Shown: positions 12,552 to 26,499 of the stretch, one piece after another
Position numbering within the stretch: the first letter of the stretch is position 1
How the letters are laid out: every line of letters begins with the position of its first letter
Assembly: GCA_038030265.1 (NCBI GenBank)
Contig: CM075940.1
Location: forward strand, 7,316,001-7,380,000
Reading direction: 5' to 3'
Length of the DNA: 64,000 nucleotides
Source of the DNA: Corythucha ciliata
Taxonomy: Eukaryota; Arthropoda; Insecta; Hemiptera; Tingidae
Program-made: the position numbers and the translations under genes
Notes under the pieces: generated by a model
Told to the model about the DNA's origin: nothing
The model's database searches: none
What the model saw: the letters and a program-made list of their open reading frames with translations, nothing else

Positions 12552-12765
12552 CTCGATGGTGTAAAGAATACAATGCTCGCTTCGCAACCCAGCGGGCCAG
12601 GGTTCGAATCCAGCAATTGCCCATTACACTATAGGGCTGCGGCGAGCTGACACGGCTCACTCGGCTTCGTGTGGGCGTTCCCGGCGGTGTGCGTTGAACA
12701 AACCGCGCACCGACCGAAACGCTCGTGTAGTACGGGTATGAAGTGCACAGTTGGAACAGGATAGA
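12551..12765 (+). mobile_element. tRNA-derived SINE (copy 1)
   Basis: A perfect polymerase III B box, GGTTCGAATCC, lies at 12,601-12,611, with an A-box-like TGGTGTAAAG about 45 bp upstream. The GC-rich body that follows (GGCTTCGTGTGGGCGTTCC) recurs in part at 41,225-41,275. A normal 3' acceptor stem is missing, so this is a SINE head and not a tRNA gene. The precise ends are uncertain. Confidence 0.6.
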
Positions 12766-12886
12766 AAAACAAAAATTCATGTCTGGCTAATGCAATCGTA
12801 CGCAAAGCCATTTAAAAAAAAAATCCACACATGTAGACGGGGTTGGGTAGTAACTTCGGCATTGCCCACTAAGCAGATGTATTTCA

Positions 12887-17579
<4,693 letters not shown>

Positions 17580-19780
17580 TCCTAGGAAATGTGCAGTTAA
17601 AGCTAGTCGATCAAATTCAGAGGCGATTTCCGTCAGATCAGCATTCTGTAAAATGGGATCATAATATGAGCTCATTTTCGCGTGACTGAAGACCGGAAGT
17701 TTCCTAAAACTTCTTTTAAAAATTGAAAGAACTGAGAGGATCATTCTGCATAATTCAGATATTGGAGAAAGAAACAGATGAGTGAAAAACTGAGACATCG
17801 CGAGTATAAATAACTGGAGGCGTCCACCATTAGAGTTTCATCGAAATGAAGCATAAAGCTTGGTATTGTTTTAACCGTGGGTTATCAAGTCGCTCATAAC
17901 GTTTTATCTTAAGACTTTTTCAAGGATTTCTTGATACGACAACACCCCAAGCCTTACAGAAGAAGGCATGAAATGACTCTCAGTGCTACCCAACCCATAG
18001 GAAAGGTAGTTGCTTAATTTGTTTGATTTGATAGCTCCACAAACAGGCAAGTCTTATACAAATTGGTGATAGTAGTAACAAATGTAAAAAAGACTCAAAC
18101 ATGATGATGAGAAGTAACTTGGATTCTAGGCTTGTTTCCCGAATCATTCTCTCACTGAGCAAGAAGATGAATGAGATTGAGTGCGCCTAACGTTCAAAGT
18201 GCACTACGAATGCGAATAAACGGGCTAATTGTTTACAAATAAATGAACAGTTCATTACCTGAGATGGCCAACAAAGGAAGAGCTAGGGAATAAGTTCCAA
18301 ATAACTACAAATTTTGAGAGTACGAACACAAAGCCAACAATTTTGGTGAAATATCACTAGTTCTGAAACGATTTTTGGCATTCACTTTTAAGGGTAAAAC
18401 AACTGGAAAATAAACAATCCACAGCGGCGGAGCTTGATTATAAGGAAATGTGAGAAAATAACCTGCACAGGAAGGCTTCCTAATCTTGCACCGAATATCA
18501 CACAAGTTTCGATCAAATAAATCGCCTGCTCTCAGGGAGACAATAAAACACATCAAAATATAAAATGTAAACGACAGAAACACTAAACAAACACATTCGT
18601 TGAGTCAATCCAAATGGTTTTGGAAGTAAAAAGTGAATGTCTAAGGACTACATTTCATAGCACATGACCTTAATTTGTACAGAGCATGACAAAAACGTAA
18701 GCCATCAAAACAATTGGCAATTCCAATTGGGAAGGTTTAAGAAACAATAACGCGAATGAAAAGCTCAAATTCGAAACGACGAGAACAAAATTGTCGACAA
18801 AAAAACAAAAACCGAAAGAGCTTGTAGGAAAGCCCTCGAGGAAAAACACTTGTCAATTTAGACGGTGCAAACGTCCTGAACTCACCGTTCCAGGCCTTCC
18901 CGACGATCCGTCACGAACGAGTCGCAAGGGCACCTCTCAAAAAACGACTGAAAATTTCATGATCCCGAAGGAAAAACTCAAGAAATACAAATGATAAAAA
19001 ATTATTATGAGCCGGTTACACAAAAAGATAATTCAACATGGCCGTCTTTCATTTCTCTCCGCCATTTTTACACGGGCATTCTGGCCACCCGAAAATGTGC
19101 AGTTTGAACGGACCAAAATATTCTCACAATGCATAAATTAGGTACGTGAGAATGATGCGTAAAACCAATGTAAGCAATGTAAGCACATTAGATTTAGTCC
19201 GAAAATGATGAAAAACTAAAAAAACACGGACCTTTGACTTGGAACAAAGAGCGCAGCACTAGCACTTGTTAGTACCCAAAAAAGTACATCATGTACCAGA
19301 ATTTTGGCCGTTACTTTCGGCCTGAAAAGCCCTGCAAAAACTAAGTTCCTTACAGCCGAAAAACTAGTTTGTAATACATACCAACAACTCCCAGGAAATT
19401 AGTCATGTAGTCTTATCCAGGAATAAACAATATTAAACAAACCAGTTTTCCAACCGAAAACTCAGGAGATATTAGTTCAAACTGGCAGAAAGTGTATTTT
19501 TAGGATTGGGAACCAACAATGTCGTTCTATAAATGAGAATTTGCTTCAAAACTCAACTTGATCATTGATGGGTGCGGGATAGGCTAAAAAGGGTCGGTGG
19601 AAAGCCCAATTGTAGAAGACAAGTACCTGTACAACACCAGCACCACTACTCAGAATGATTGCAGGGTATCACTAGCACATGAAGCACCATTGACAGTTTG
19701 AGGGACGAATATTTGTATTTATCTACAAAAGTTACCAATATAAGGGTTGCAAAAAGCCAAATTTATGCAAGTTACCGGGG
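17580..19780. other. CK2alpha 5' flank and intergenic DNA
   Basis: The region upstream of the CK2alpha start codon presumably contains its 5' untranslated region and promoter, but I see no element that fixes the transcription start. Further out it is AT-rich with no gene or structured repeat that I can support. Confidence 0.5.
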
Positions 19781-21500
19781 CGGTGCCTCGCCTTGGTTTT
19801 TGGAATTTGGTTTTACATAGAGCAAAATCGGTGACATTGGTTGACATTGGTTTTTGAAAGGAGTCAAATCCACGACATTTGGTTTTTGAAAAAACAAAAA
19901 TTCAAGAAATTGTGGTTTGAAAGTGCGAAAAGCAAGAATTTAGTGTCTATCCAAAAAAGGTAAATTAGTCAATTAGGTGATGGCGACGTTGTGAATGTCC
20001 TCTTCACGATTTTATTCGTGAAGAGGACAAAATCTTTGCTATATTAATAGAGTCAAATTAGTGTTTTTAATTAGCCGCAAACCTGTGAACATTACTGTGA
20101 AGAAAAAGCCTAAGCCAAAACCTGATTTTGAAAGGATGGAAATAAGCAAAATAGCATAAATTCATGGAAATTTGATTTTGAAGGAGAATCAAATCTATAA
20201 AAATTTGGTCACACAAGAGTGAAAATAAAACCAAGAAAACGTAAAAGGCAGGATATCTGGTGAATAAAATTACAAAATATTAAATCCCTCCTGCCTCCTA
20301 TACATATAGTCAAAAATTACCACCAAATTTCGTATCTGGATGACTGAAAATACAAGAAATTAGGTTTTAAAACAGCCAAATCCACAAAATTAGGTTTTTT
20401 TAAGTGCTAAAATCCATGAATTTGTTTCTGGATGTGTATTTGGACAAAACAGTCCCCCCCCCCCCCAACAGAGAGATGGGACCAATTAGGTTGTAAAATA
20501 AGCAACGACGAGGATAAAAGACAGCATCTTTCATTAAGAAAAAAAAATTAATTTCCCGTCTTCAAACAAAGAGGAAAGAAGGTAACACCTCCCCCCCAAA
20601 ATAGGCAAAGCAAGTGTTTCCATTACGCTCCTTCGCCGATTCCCCACCTAGGAAAAATTCCCTTGAAAAGCCCTTTCTTGAGGCTTTTTGACAGGCTCTT
20701 AAATATCTAAGAAGGCTTGTAACGAAATTTCGACTTCTGGCATTCAGTCCCGGGAATTGACAAATCCTCCCTTGAGCACTCATCGAAAATTCCGTACAAT
20801 TTCCCCTTTTAAATAATCACCTCCGGGGTTGTTAAATAACAATCAATTAATATTCTGTTTTTCCCCGACTAATAAAAATCCTCTCACCTCAAAATAAATA
20901 AATAATTTGGAACTTGAATTAAATAAAAGAAATAATCATTATAATTTTATCCTCGGTGTCTTGTTAAAGTTTCTCCCACTTTTCAAGCACCAAAAAATAG
21001 TGATAAATTAATTTGAGTCCGATAATCACAATTAATAACGAGTCTTGTGATCTATACATTTTTAGATGTATAAAATACCAACGAAACCCTCTCAAATAGC
21101 CAAGCGAGTTAAACGTTCCCCGTTATAGATCCTTTAATATCGTGTAAACTAATAAAGAAGCTTTTCCAACCCTGTTTAAAGTATTCTTTAAATACTCTAT
21201 TTTCATATTTTTATAAGTCACGAATTTATCAAAAGGCGTTCCGCCTTCCTCCATCAATATTTCCTTTATTTCACTCTCTAAAATGTTTGAATTTGTCCTT
21301 TGAAAGAGTCAAATTAGGCGAACCTGTAGAACTTCAGTGATTTTGAAAATAGCTAAAGTCACGAAATTTGGGTCTGATAATAGTGAAATTGGTGTTTAAA
21401 GGAGCCCAATCCGCGACATTTCCTTTAGGGACGAAAAACAATCAGTGGCGAAATTGGGGATTTGAAAAGAGCCAAAATCCAGAAATTTTTGGTTTTTGAA
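19780..21500 (+). repeat. Degenerate ~32-bp repeats, family C, interspersed
   Basis: Repeated words such as CACGAAATTTGG and TTTTTGAAAAGAGCCAAA occur at 19,790-20,000, 20,160-20,450 and 21,290-21,510 with spacings near 30-35 bp. Copies are strongly diverged, and about 750 bp of unrelated AT-rich DNA (20,460-21,290) separates two blocks. The same family recurs at 41,020, 56,820 and, reversed, at 63,590. Confidence 0.6.
19997..20028. repeat. Perfect short hairpin
   Basis: Two perfect 13-base arms (GTCCTCTTCACGA and its complement) flank a 6-base T-rich loop. It lies inside the family C repeat zone. It could be a tiny foldback remnant; no host gene is adjacent. Confidence 0.85.
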
Positions 21501-22019
21501 CATTGCCAATTAATTTTTTCAATTTAGGGCGTCTTAGTAGACGGCTTAAATTGATATGACCGCGCTATTGTCTAATCTTGGGGCAAGTACGAGGCAAATG
21601 GGGAACTTGCATGAATCTCAGATTGGGAAGAAAAGCATACCGGTGATTTGACCCGTGAACTGAAGGAAAACAACGGAAGTTGCAACCCGATTAGTGCGTT
21701 TCAAGATTTTAAAAAAAGGTTCAAAGTTCTTCAGGAGGGGATGGATGGTGCGAGGGGAAATGACGTAAATTCTTACTTGTGAAGCATTTGAGGGAACTCT
21801 AAAATTGTTTGTTTACAAATAACATGAAAAATTTCCCTCAAGTGAACGCGTCTAACCCCCTCTTCCCCACATCATCCATTTCAATAAATAAGTATTGACG
21901 TAATTGAACCCCCACTCAAAATTTTTAAAAATTCGCTAAAAAAGCATCCTTGATTGATTTCAAAGTTTAATGTGAGCAATAGGCTCATGGAAGAGCCCTC
22001 TTTAAGAAACACCAACTTT

Positions 22020-22439
22020 TGAAAAATGTGCAAGTTCCCCATTGTTTAGAAAAACCGGTAATTTTGGCGGTAAAAATAGTGAAAAAGCGCTATTATAATA
22101 ACAAAAAGCGAGAAAAAAAAACCTACTAATTTGTGGCCATAATTTAGGAAAAAACGGTACTAATTCTCGTGGCAACACAAATTGAGAAAAGGCAGAGATC
22201 AATCGCTCAGGGATATATATAGCTAATTTGAGCAAACGCCATTTCTTGGTATTTCAGGGCAACTTATAGTGACTAAAATTGAAATTCAGAAAAAAAACGC
22301 TCGTTCCCCGCTAAACTTGAACAAAAGGTGCTCATTTGCGGCTAAAATTGAGAAAAAGTATTCACTCTCGGATAAAATTGAGAAAAGGCGGTAATTTGTG
22401 GCCAAAAATAACAAATAGCGCTCGCTCATTCGCTGCTAA
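22020..22439 (-). repeat. Family A minisatellite, reverse orientation (array 2, left part)
   Basis: On the plus strand the units read GGCTAAAATTGAGAAAAAGCG then CTAATTCGC, the reverse complement of family A elsewhere. The array is interrupted at a CTAA in one unit by a 773-bp element and resumes at 23,213-23,385. Confidence 0.75.
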
Positions 22440-23212
22440 CCCTCCGGTACTCCGGTAGGGGTCGGATCCGACCCGGGCGCCATTGTTTTTAGCTTCCCCC
22501 GCCTTCTGCTTTTTCAAGAACGTTTGCTCTCCTAGTAACCTCTTATTCAGTCTTATGGAATGTGTCCGCACTTTCAAGGTCAGTAAGCTCCGGCTCTTAT
22601 CATTAGTTTTCCAGTAAAGCCTTTGTGTTCGGGTCAGATCCGACCCGAGCGGAGTGTTCATGATCATGAACCGGATTTCACCCGGATTTTTTTAGGAAAC
22701 GAGATGTGATTCTTCCGTAAAAGGTGCAATAATTTTACTAGTCAATCTTTAGGATTATAATTTGACAGTTATTATGTACATTTAAGTTAACCGTTCCTAT
22801 ATTTTGACCGAAATGTTCAAATATTGATGCTAGTGACGAAATCGATTTGTGATATGCGATGTTTTGGGTTGGTGATTCATTGAATTTGTTATTGTTTTTT
22901 TTATTTGAAACCAATTCAAATTGCAATTTAAACCAAATACTAACCCATTTTGATATTTTATTATATTGTATTTTTCGTTGTTTTTATTCCTCGAACATTA
23001 CGCTTGACTCAAATTCTTTCAGAGGCTGAAGACTGATGTTTAAATTAACAAAACTCCATAAAAAGGTTAAACATATATTAAAAAACGTAGTTTCAATTTT
23101 TCATTACTATATGTTTTCAAAAACACGAAAAAAACGTAAAAAAAGTAGAGATGGGTCGGATCCGACCCAACCGGAGCGTCTGTTCTTACAAGACTACCGA
23201 AGCCTCGGAGGG
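22440..23212. mobile_element. 773-bp piggyBac-like MITE inserted into a family A unit
   Basis: The element starts CCCTCCGG and ends CGGAGGG, and subterminal copies of the palindrome GGGTCGGATCCGACCC lie near each end. CTAA flanks both sides (22,436-22,439 and 23,213-23,216), a variant of the TTAA target used by piggyBac. Removing the element restores a normal family A repeat unit. It has no coding capacity; a third, mutated copy of the palindrome lies near 22,632. Superfamily assignment rests on CCC ends and the 4-bp target and is tentative. Confidence 0.7.
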
Positions 23213-23385
23213 CTAAGATAGAGAAAAACGTTAATGTGTCGATCAATTTTTACATTTTTTTTCAGAGAGAGAATTTGTTTATTCAGTAAATTTAAAACAA
23301 TCGAGAAAAATATATAAGTAACAGCTAAAATAGAGAGAAAAAATGCTAATTCGCGGCAAATTAGGAGAAAAGCGCTAATCTACAT
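23213..23385 (-). repeat. Family A minisatellite, reverse orientation (array 2, right part)
   Basis: This continues the array broken by the preceding MITE; units with GAGAAAAA and GCTAATTCGCGGC words are visible at 23,213-23,240 and 23,325-23,385. Between them is a short diverged segment. Confidence 0.6.
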
Positions 23386-24441
23386 GGTTACATGAAGTCT
23401 AGAAGAACTGTGATTCGAGCTTTGTGCGATTTACTTTTTAACATTGTTTTCAATTTAAATGAATTTGTTCCACACATGGGTCGTCTCGTCTCGAACTCGA
23501 AGTGACTTTTATCGTATGTTATAAAACCGTCTACACACGGGTCATTTTGGTCGTCTCGAACTCGATGCGATTTCGCATCCGCAGTGTTAAATTAATACTG
23601 ACTAAACAGTTTATCATATGGTCGTTTTGGACTCGAAGAGCTCTCGTCATCCTCGTCTCTCGAACCTTATGCGAATTGTTTGGTACGAGAAATCACGTGT
23701 GATTTCATTTTCAGCGGAGCATGGAGATAATTTTTTTTTATATGTACATTAAATAAAGGTAGAAAAGGGCAGAATAACGGAAAATTCTACCCAAATTCAA
23801 AAGTGCCTCAAAAAATTTCTTTTGGAGTATTCTTTCAGGATTCGAGAAGTCCGTAGCGAAACGGGGTGGCCAGCATCTTCTCACAAGAGAGGCTAGACGT
23901 TGGCCGATATGCTGTGAGACTCTGGATATTTGAGCATGTTATTAACATATATTCTTGTACATAAAGCAAACATTTAAAAGAATAAATAAAATTAATGAAA
24001 CAAAATTCCAACAAAATGCGCGAATAGAATGTGGAATTCATTATAAGGATTGAGGGTTCAGTGCAGTAGTTCAATGGCAGATGGCAATCATAGAAAGAGT
24101 TTATACCTTAAAGCAGTGGTGTCAAACTCAAATTCTCGGCGGGCCATTACTTGGAAATTGTAGGGCCCTGGCGGGTCGCTCGACTTTTAACCCCCCCCCC
24201 CCCAACGTTATGCACCACAAACTAGAATTAGGTACTCGAGTATAAGGAAGTTTACTAGTTAAATAATGAATTTTCAGGACAATTTCTTTGTTTCCTGCAG
24301 AGCGACCTATTATGTCTTGTCTAGCTCTCCCATAGTTGTTTAGTAAAATTTTCTCAGCCCCTTTAAATTTTGGGGGGTACGGGTCTCCTGTGTATGGACT
24401 TATGGAGTGTACAGTATTCAAGAAGCGGTTATCGAGATAGT

Positions 24442-24683
24442 GGGCCATCACGATACAATTTTACAGGCAATGTCACGAGAAATCTCTTCAAAAACATATG
24501 GTCTTAGCGAAAATTAATCACCGAACAGGTGTTTTCAATGAAATTGTGCGCGATATTGTCAGAAAAATCGTGTACATTATCGTTAAAAACGCCTGTTCCG
24601 TGATTAATTTTCATTAGGATCTCATGATTTTGAAGAGATTGCTCGCGATATTGCATGGAAAATTGTTTCGTGTGAATGGGGCT
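24442..24683. repeat. Inverted repeat 1 inside the hAT element
   Basis: Imperfect arms of about 110 bp (about 24,442-24,555 and 24,575-24,683) share words such as AATCTCTTCAAAA and GAAAATTAATCAC, separated by a short loop. It would fold into one long imperfect hairpin. Confidence 0.75.
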
Positions 24684-24688
24684 TTCTA

Positions 24689-24785
24689 TGTTATGCGTCT
24701 GTGGAGTCTTCGTAACCTATGAAAATGCTTCATTTTTCGAGGGAACTAATCTGATTGGTTGCAAAGACTCCACATACGCATAGCA
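24689..24785. repeat. ~100-bp hairpin element (copy a)
   Basis: Inverted arms begin TATGCGTCTGTGGAGTC and end with the matching GACTCCACATACGCATAGCA. Related copies lie at 24,829-24,926 and 34,152-34,249, so this is a small dispersed foldback family. Confidence 0.75.
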
Positions 24786-24828
24786 CAGAGCTTGTGAACG
24801 GGCCTTTAACCCTCCCTCACAAACCATG

Positions 24829-24926
24829 TGTTATGCCTCTGTGGATTTTATGCATCTATCAAAACGCTTCATTTTTCGAAGGAATAAATTTGTTTGGTTG
24901 AGTAGACTCCACAGAACGCATATATA
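24829..24926. repeat. ~100-bp hairpin element (copy b)
   Basis: Same structure as the copy 40 bp upstream: TTATGCCTCTGTGGA on the left, GACTCCACAGAACGCATA on the right, and the shared internal GCTTCATTTTTCGA. It is more diverged. Confidence 0.7.
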
Positions 24927-25157
24927 GAGCTTTTGAACACACTTTGGAGCAGGAGAGCTTACAAGGTTGAGCAAGAGAAGAGGTGAGGACTCGCCCTTTT
25001 TCACAATTTTTTCAAGTTAATTTTATAGTTACCAGCAACTATCGACAGCCTATCGACAGCCGGTTCCAAAAAATAAAGGAATAAAAATACCCAGGTGTGC
25101 TCGCGGGCCGCATAAAATATGCTAAAGGGCCCCAAGTTTGACACCCCTGCCTTAAAG

Positions 25158-25443
25158 TGATGAGAATGCGCTCATCTGCAGGAATACATTTCCTCATGTT
25201 CGTCGTTTGGCAGATAATAAATTGGGCGATCAATTCAACAAGAGAATTGTATGATTCTTCTGACATCCTGTAAAAGGCCAAGAATTAAGAGTCCGATTCC
25301 TGCAATTCACTAGCGGCGGCAAATAATCGACGGTGAAAATTTCTATCAAGGTACGGATGCACCCAGATTCTTTTTTCTTTTTTAATTCGGCGTTGCCAAT
25401 AAATAAACATGACTCCGGCCTCTTCATCGCTTGAGCTACTCAT
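25158..25443 (-). pseudogene. PIF/Harbinger transposase, N-terminal fragment
   Basis: On the minus strand from about 25,443: an acidic start (MSSSSDEE), then KKEKRIWVHPYLDRN, a stop codon near 25,285, then FYRMSEESYNSLVELI and IPADERILITLR up to the hAT insertion. These are hallmark words of HARBI1-like transposases (WVHP, the FRMS box and PPDERLAITLR). Removing the nested hAT places a possible splice donor (AG/GTATAA) right after LITLR. The catalytic DDE part is missing, and the premature stop argues against a host-adopted gene. Confidence 0.75.
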
Positions 25444-25663
25444 TATTCTGCTTTGAAGCTCACAAGCCCACTGGACCAATATTTTTTTAAATAAAATAAA
25501 AACGGAGAAATAAATCACGACTTTTTTTATTTCCTGTAAGATGTTTATTTTTCTAGGCACCCTAATTTCACAGATGCGAAAATCATAAAGTTCGAGCAGG
25601 ACGAGCACTTCGATTCCGCATCGAGTTCGAGACGAAAACGAGACGACCCGTGTGTGGAGGGCC

Positions 25664-26010
25664 TTAGGGTTTCAATTTGTTTGTGGTTAAACTGTTTCAG
25701 GGCTTTTCTTGTGGTTAGAGATTTTTGTGGTTCGATTTTTGTTTGAGCTTTTCAGAGTTCAAGCTTTTTGTGGTTAGAGGATTTTGTAAGAGCTTTCTGT
25801 AGATAGAGCTTTTGCGGTTAGAGCTTCTTTTTGTTAAGAGCTTTTTAGCGTTCATGTTTTTGCACGGTTAAACGTTTATGTGGTCAGATCTTACTACGGT
25901 TAGATATTTCTGTGGTTAGAGGATGTTTTGTGGTTAGAGTATATTTTGTGGTTAGAGTATATTTTGTGGTTAGAGCCTTTTTTGGGTTGAGCATTTTGTG
26001 GTTGTACCTT
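25664..26010 (+). repeat. ~18-bp degenerate minisatellite, family E
   Basis: Repeats of TTTTTGTGGTTAGAGC with period roughly 17-30 bp run from the right edge of the Harbinger element to about 26,000. The reverse complement of this unit forms the array at 41,590-42,130. Confidence 0.75.
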
Positions 26011-26499
26011 CAAGATGATCTAAAGCGCCTCATTTTTGTAAGACTGAAAGCTCAACAGTCACAGGCATTTTCAACAGGCAGCTCTCCGGACACTACAACC
26101 TCCTGTTGAATTCCGCGGGAAAAAGGTTGGATGCACTGCGTTAAAAAAAAAAAAAAAAAAACTTTAGCTTTTGAGCCACCGTTAAGGTTAAATCGCTTCA
26201 AAAGGTTTACTGTTAGATTCTAGATTGTCGATTGTTCCCTTGTCATGGAACATCAGAGTTTGGACTGAATCAAACCGTTTTAGGATGACTTGAATCAAAT
26301 TCGTAGTTTCACTTTTCTTTTTTTTTTACAATTGCCTTGTTTATTTATTTTGTGTGTGTGCGTGACGCCTCGGGGCCCTTCCGTGACATCACCAGTCGTT
26401 CTTGAACTGTTGAATCGTGTTTTTACGCCAACTTGAGATTTTCGATCCTCGAAGTATTTTTATTTTTTATTAATAATTTCTCTAAAGGATTAGTCAACT
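26011..26499 (+). other. FAF1 5' flank
   Basis: Non-coding DNA before the FAF1 start codon. It contains a poly-A run near 26,143 and a GT-rich segment (26,350) followed by a GC-richer stretch (26,360-26,430), a plausible promoter and 5' untranslated region. I see no TATA box at a convincing position. Confidence 0.45.

Larger units (their letters stand above)
24114..25149. mobile_element. 1,036-bp non-autonomous hAT element with 8-bp TSD
   Basis: The left end is CAGTGGTGTCAAACT and the inverted right end CAGGGGTGTCAAACT, followed by similar GGGCC-rich subterminal sequence. CCTTAAAG is duplicated exactly on both sides (24,106-24,113 and 25,150-25,157), the 8-bp target duplication of hAT transposons. 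There is no transposase; the interior consists largely of three inverted repeats. It interrupts the Harbinger transposase remnant at an AGG/GTATAA-like exon edge. Confidence 0.93.
23460..25663 (-). mobile_element. PIF/Harbinger-like transposon remnant
   Basis: The right end (25,600-25,663) reads, inverted, as CCACACACGGGTCGTCTCG then TCTCGAACTCGATGCG. Matching inverted copies lie at the left at about 23,468-23,505 and 23,525-23,575, with a third degenerate one to 23,690, so the left terminus is a small tandem of end repeats. Inside is the N-terminal part of a Harbinger-type transposase on the minus strand. The DDE catalytic part is absent, so the element cannot move by itself. The left boundary and 3-bp TSD are unresolved (TAA left, TTA right). 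A hAT element is nested inside. Confidence 0.65.

Noticed and set aside
12551..12765. Possible tRNA gene at the B box
   Set aside because: No acceptor stem or complete cloverleaf; better explained as a SINE head.
17580..17798. Upstream in-frame extension of the CK2alpha start
   Set aside because: The frame is open to 17,798, but the extra sequence does not match CK2alpha N-termini; [13 protein letters not shown] fits the family.
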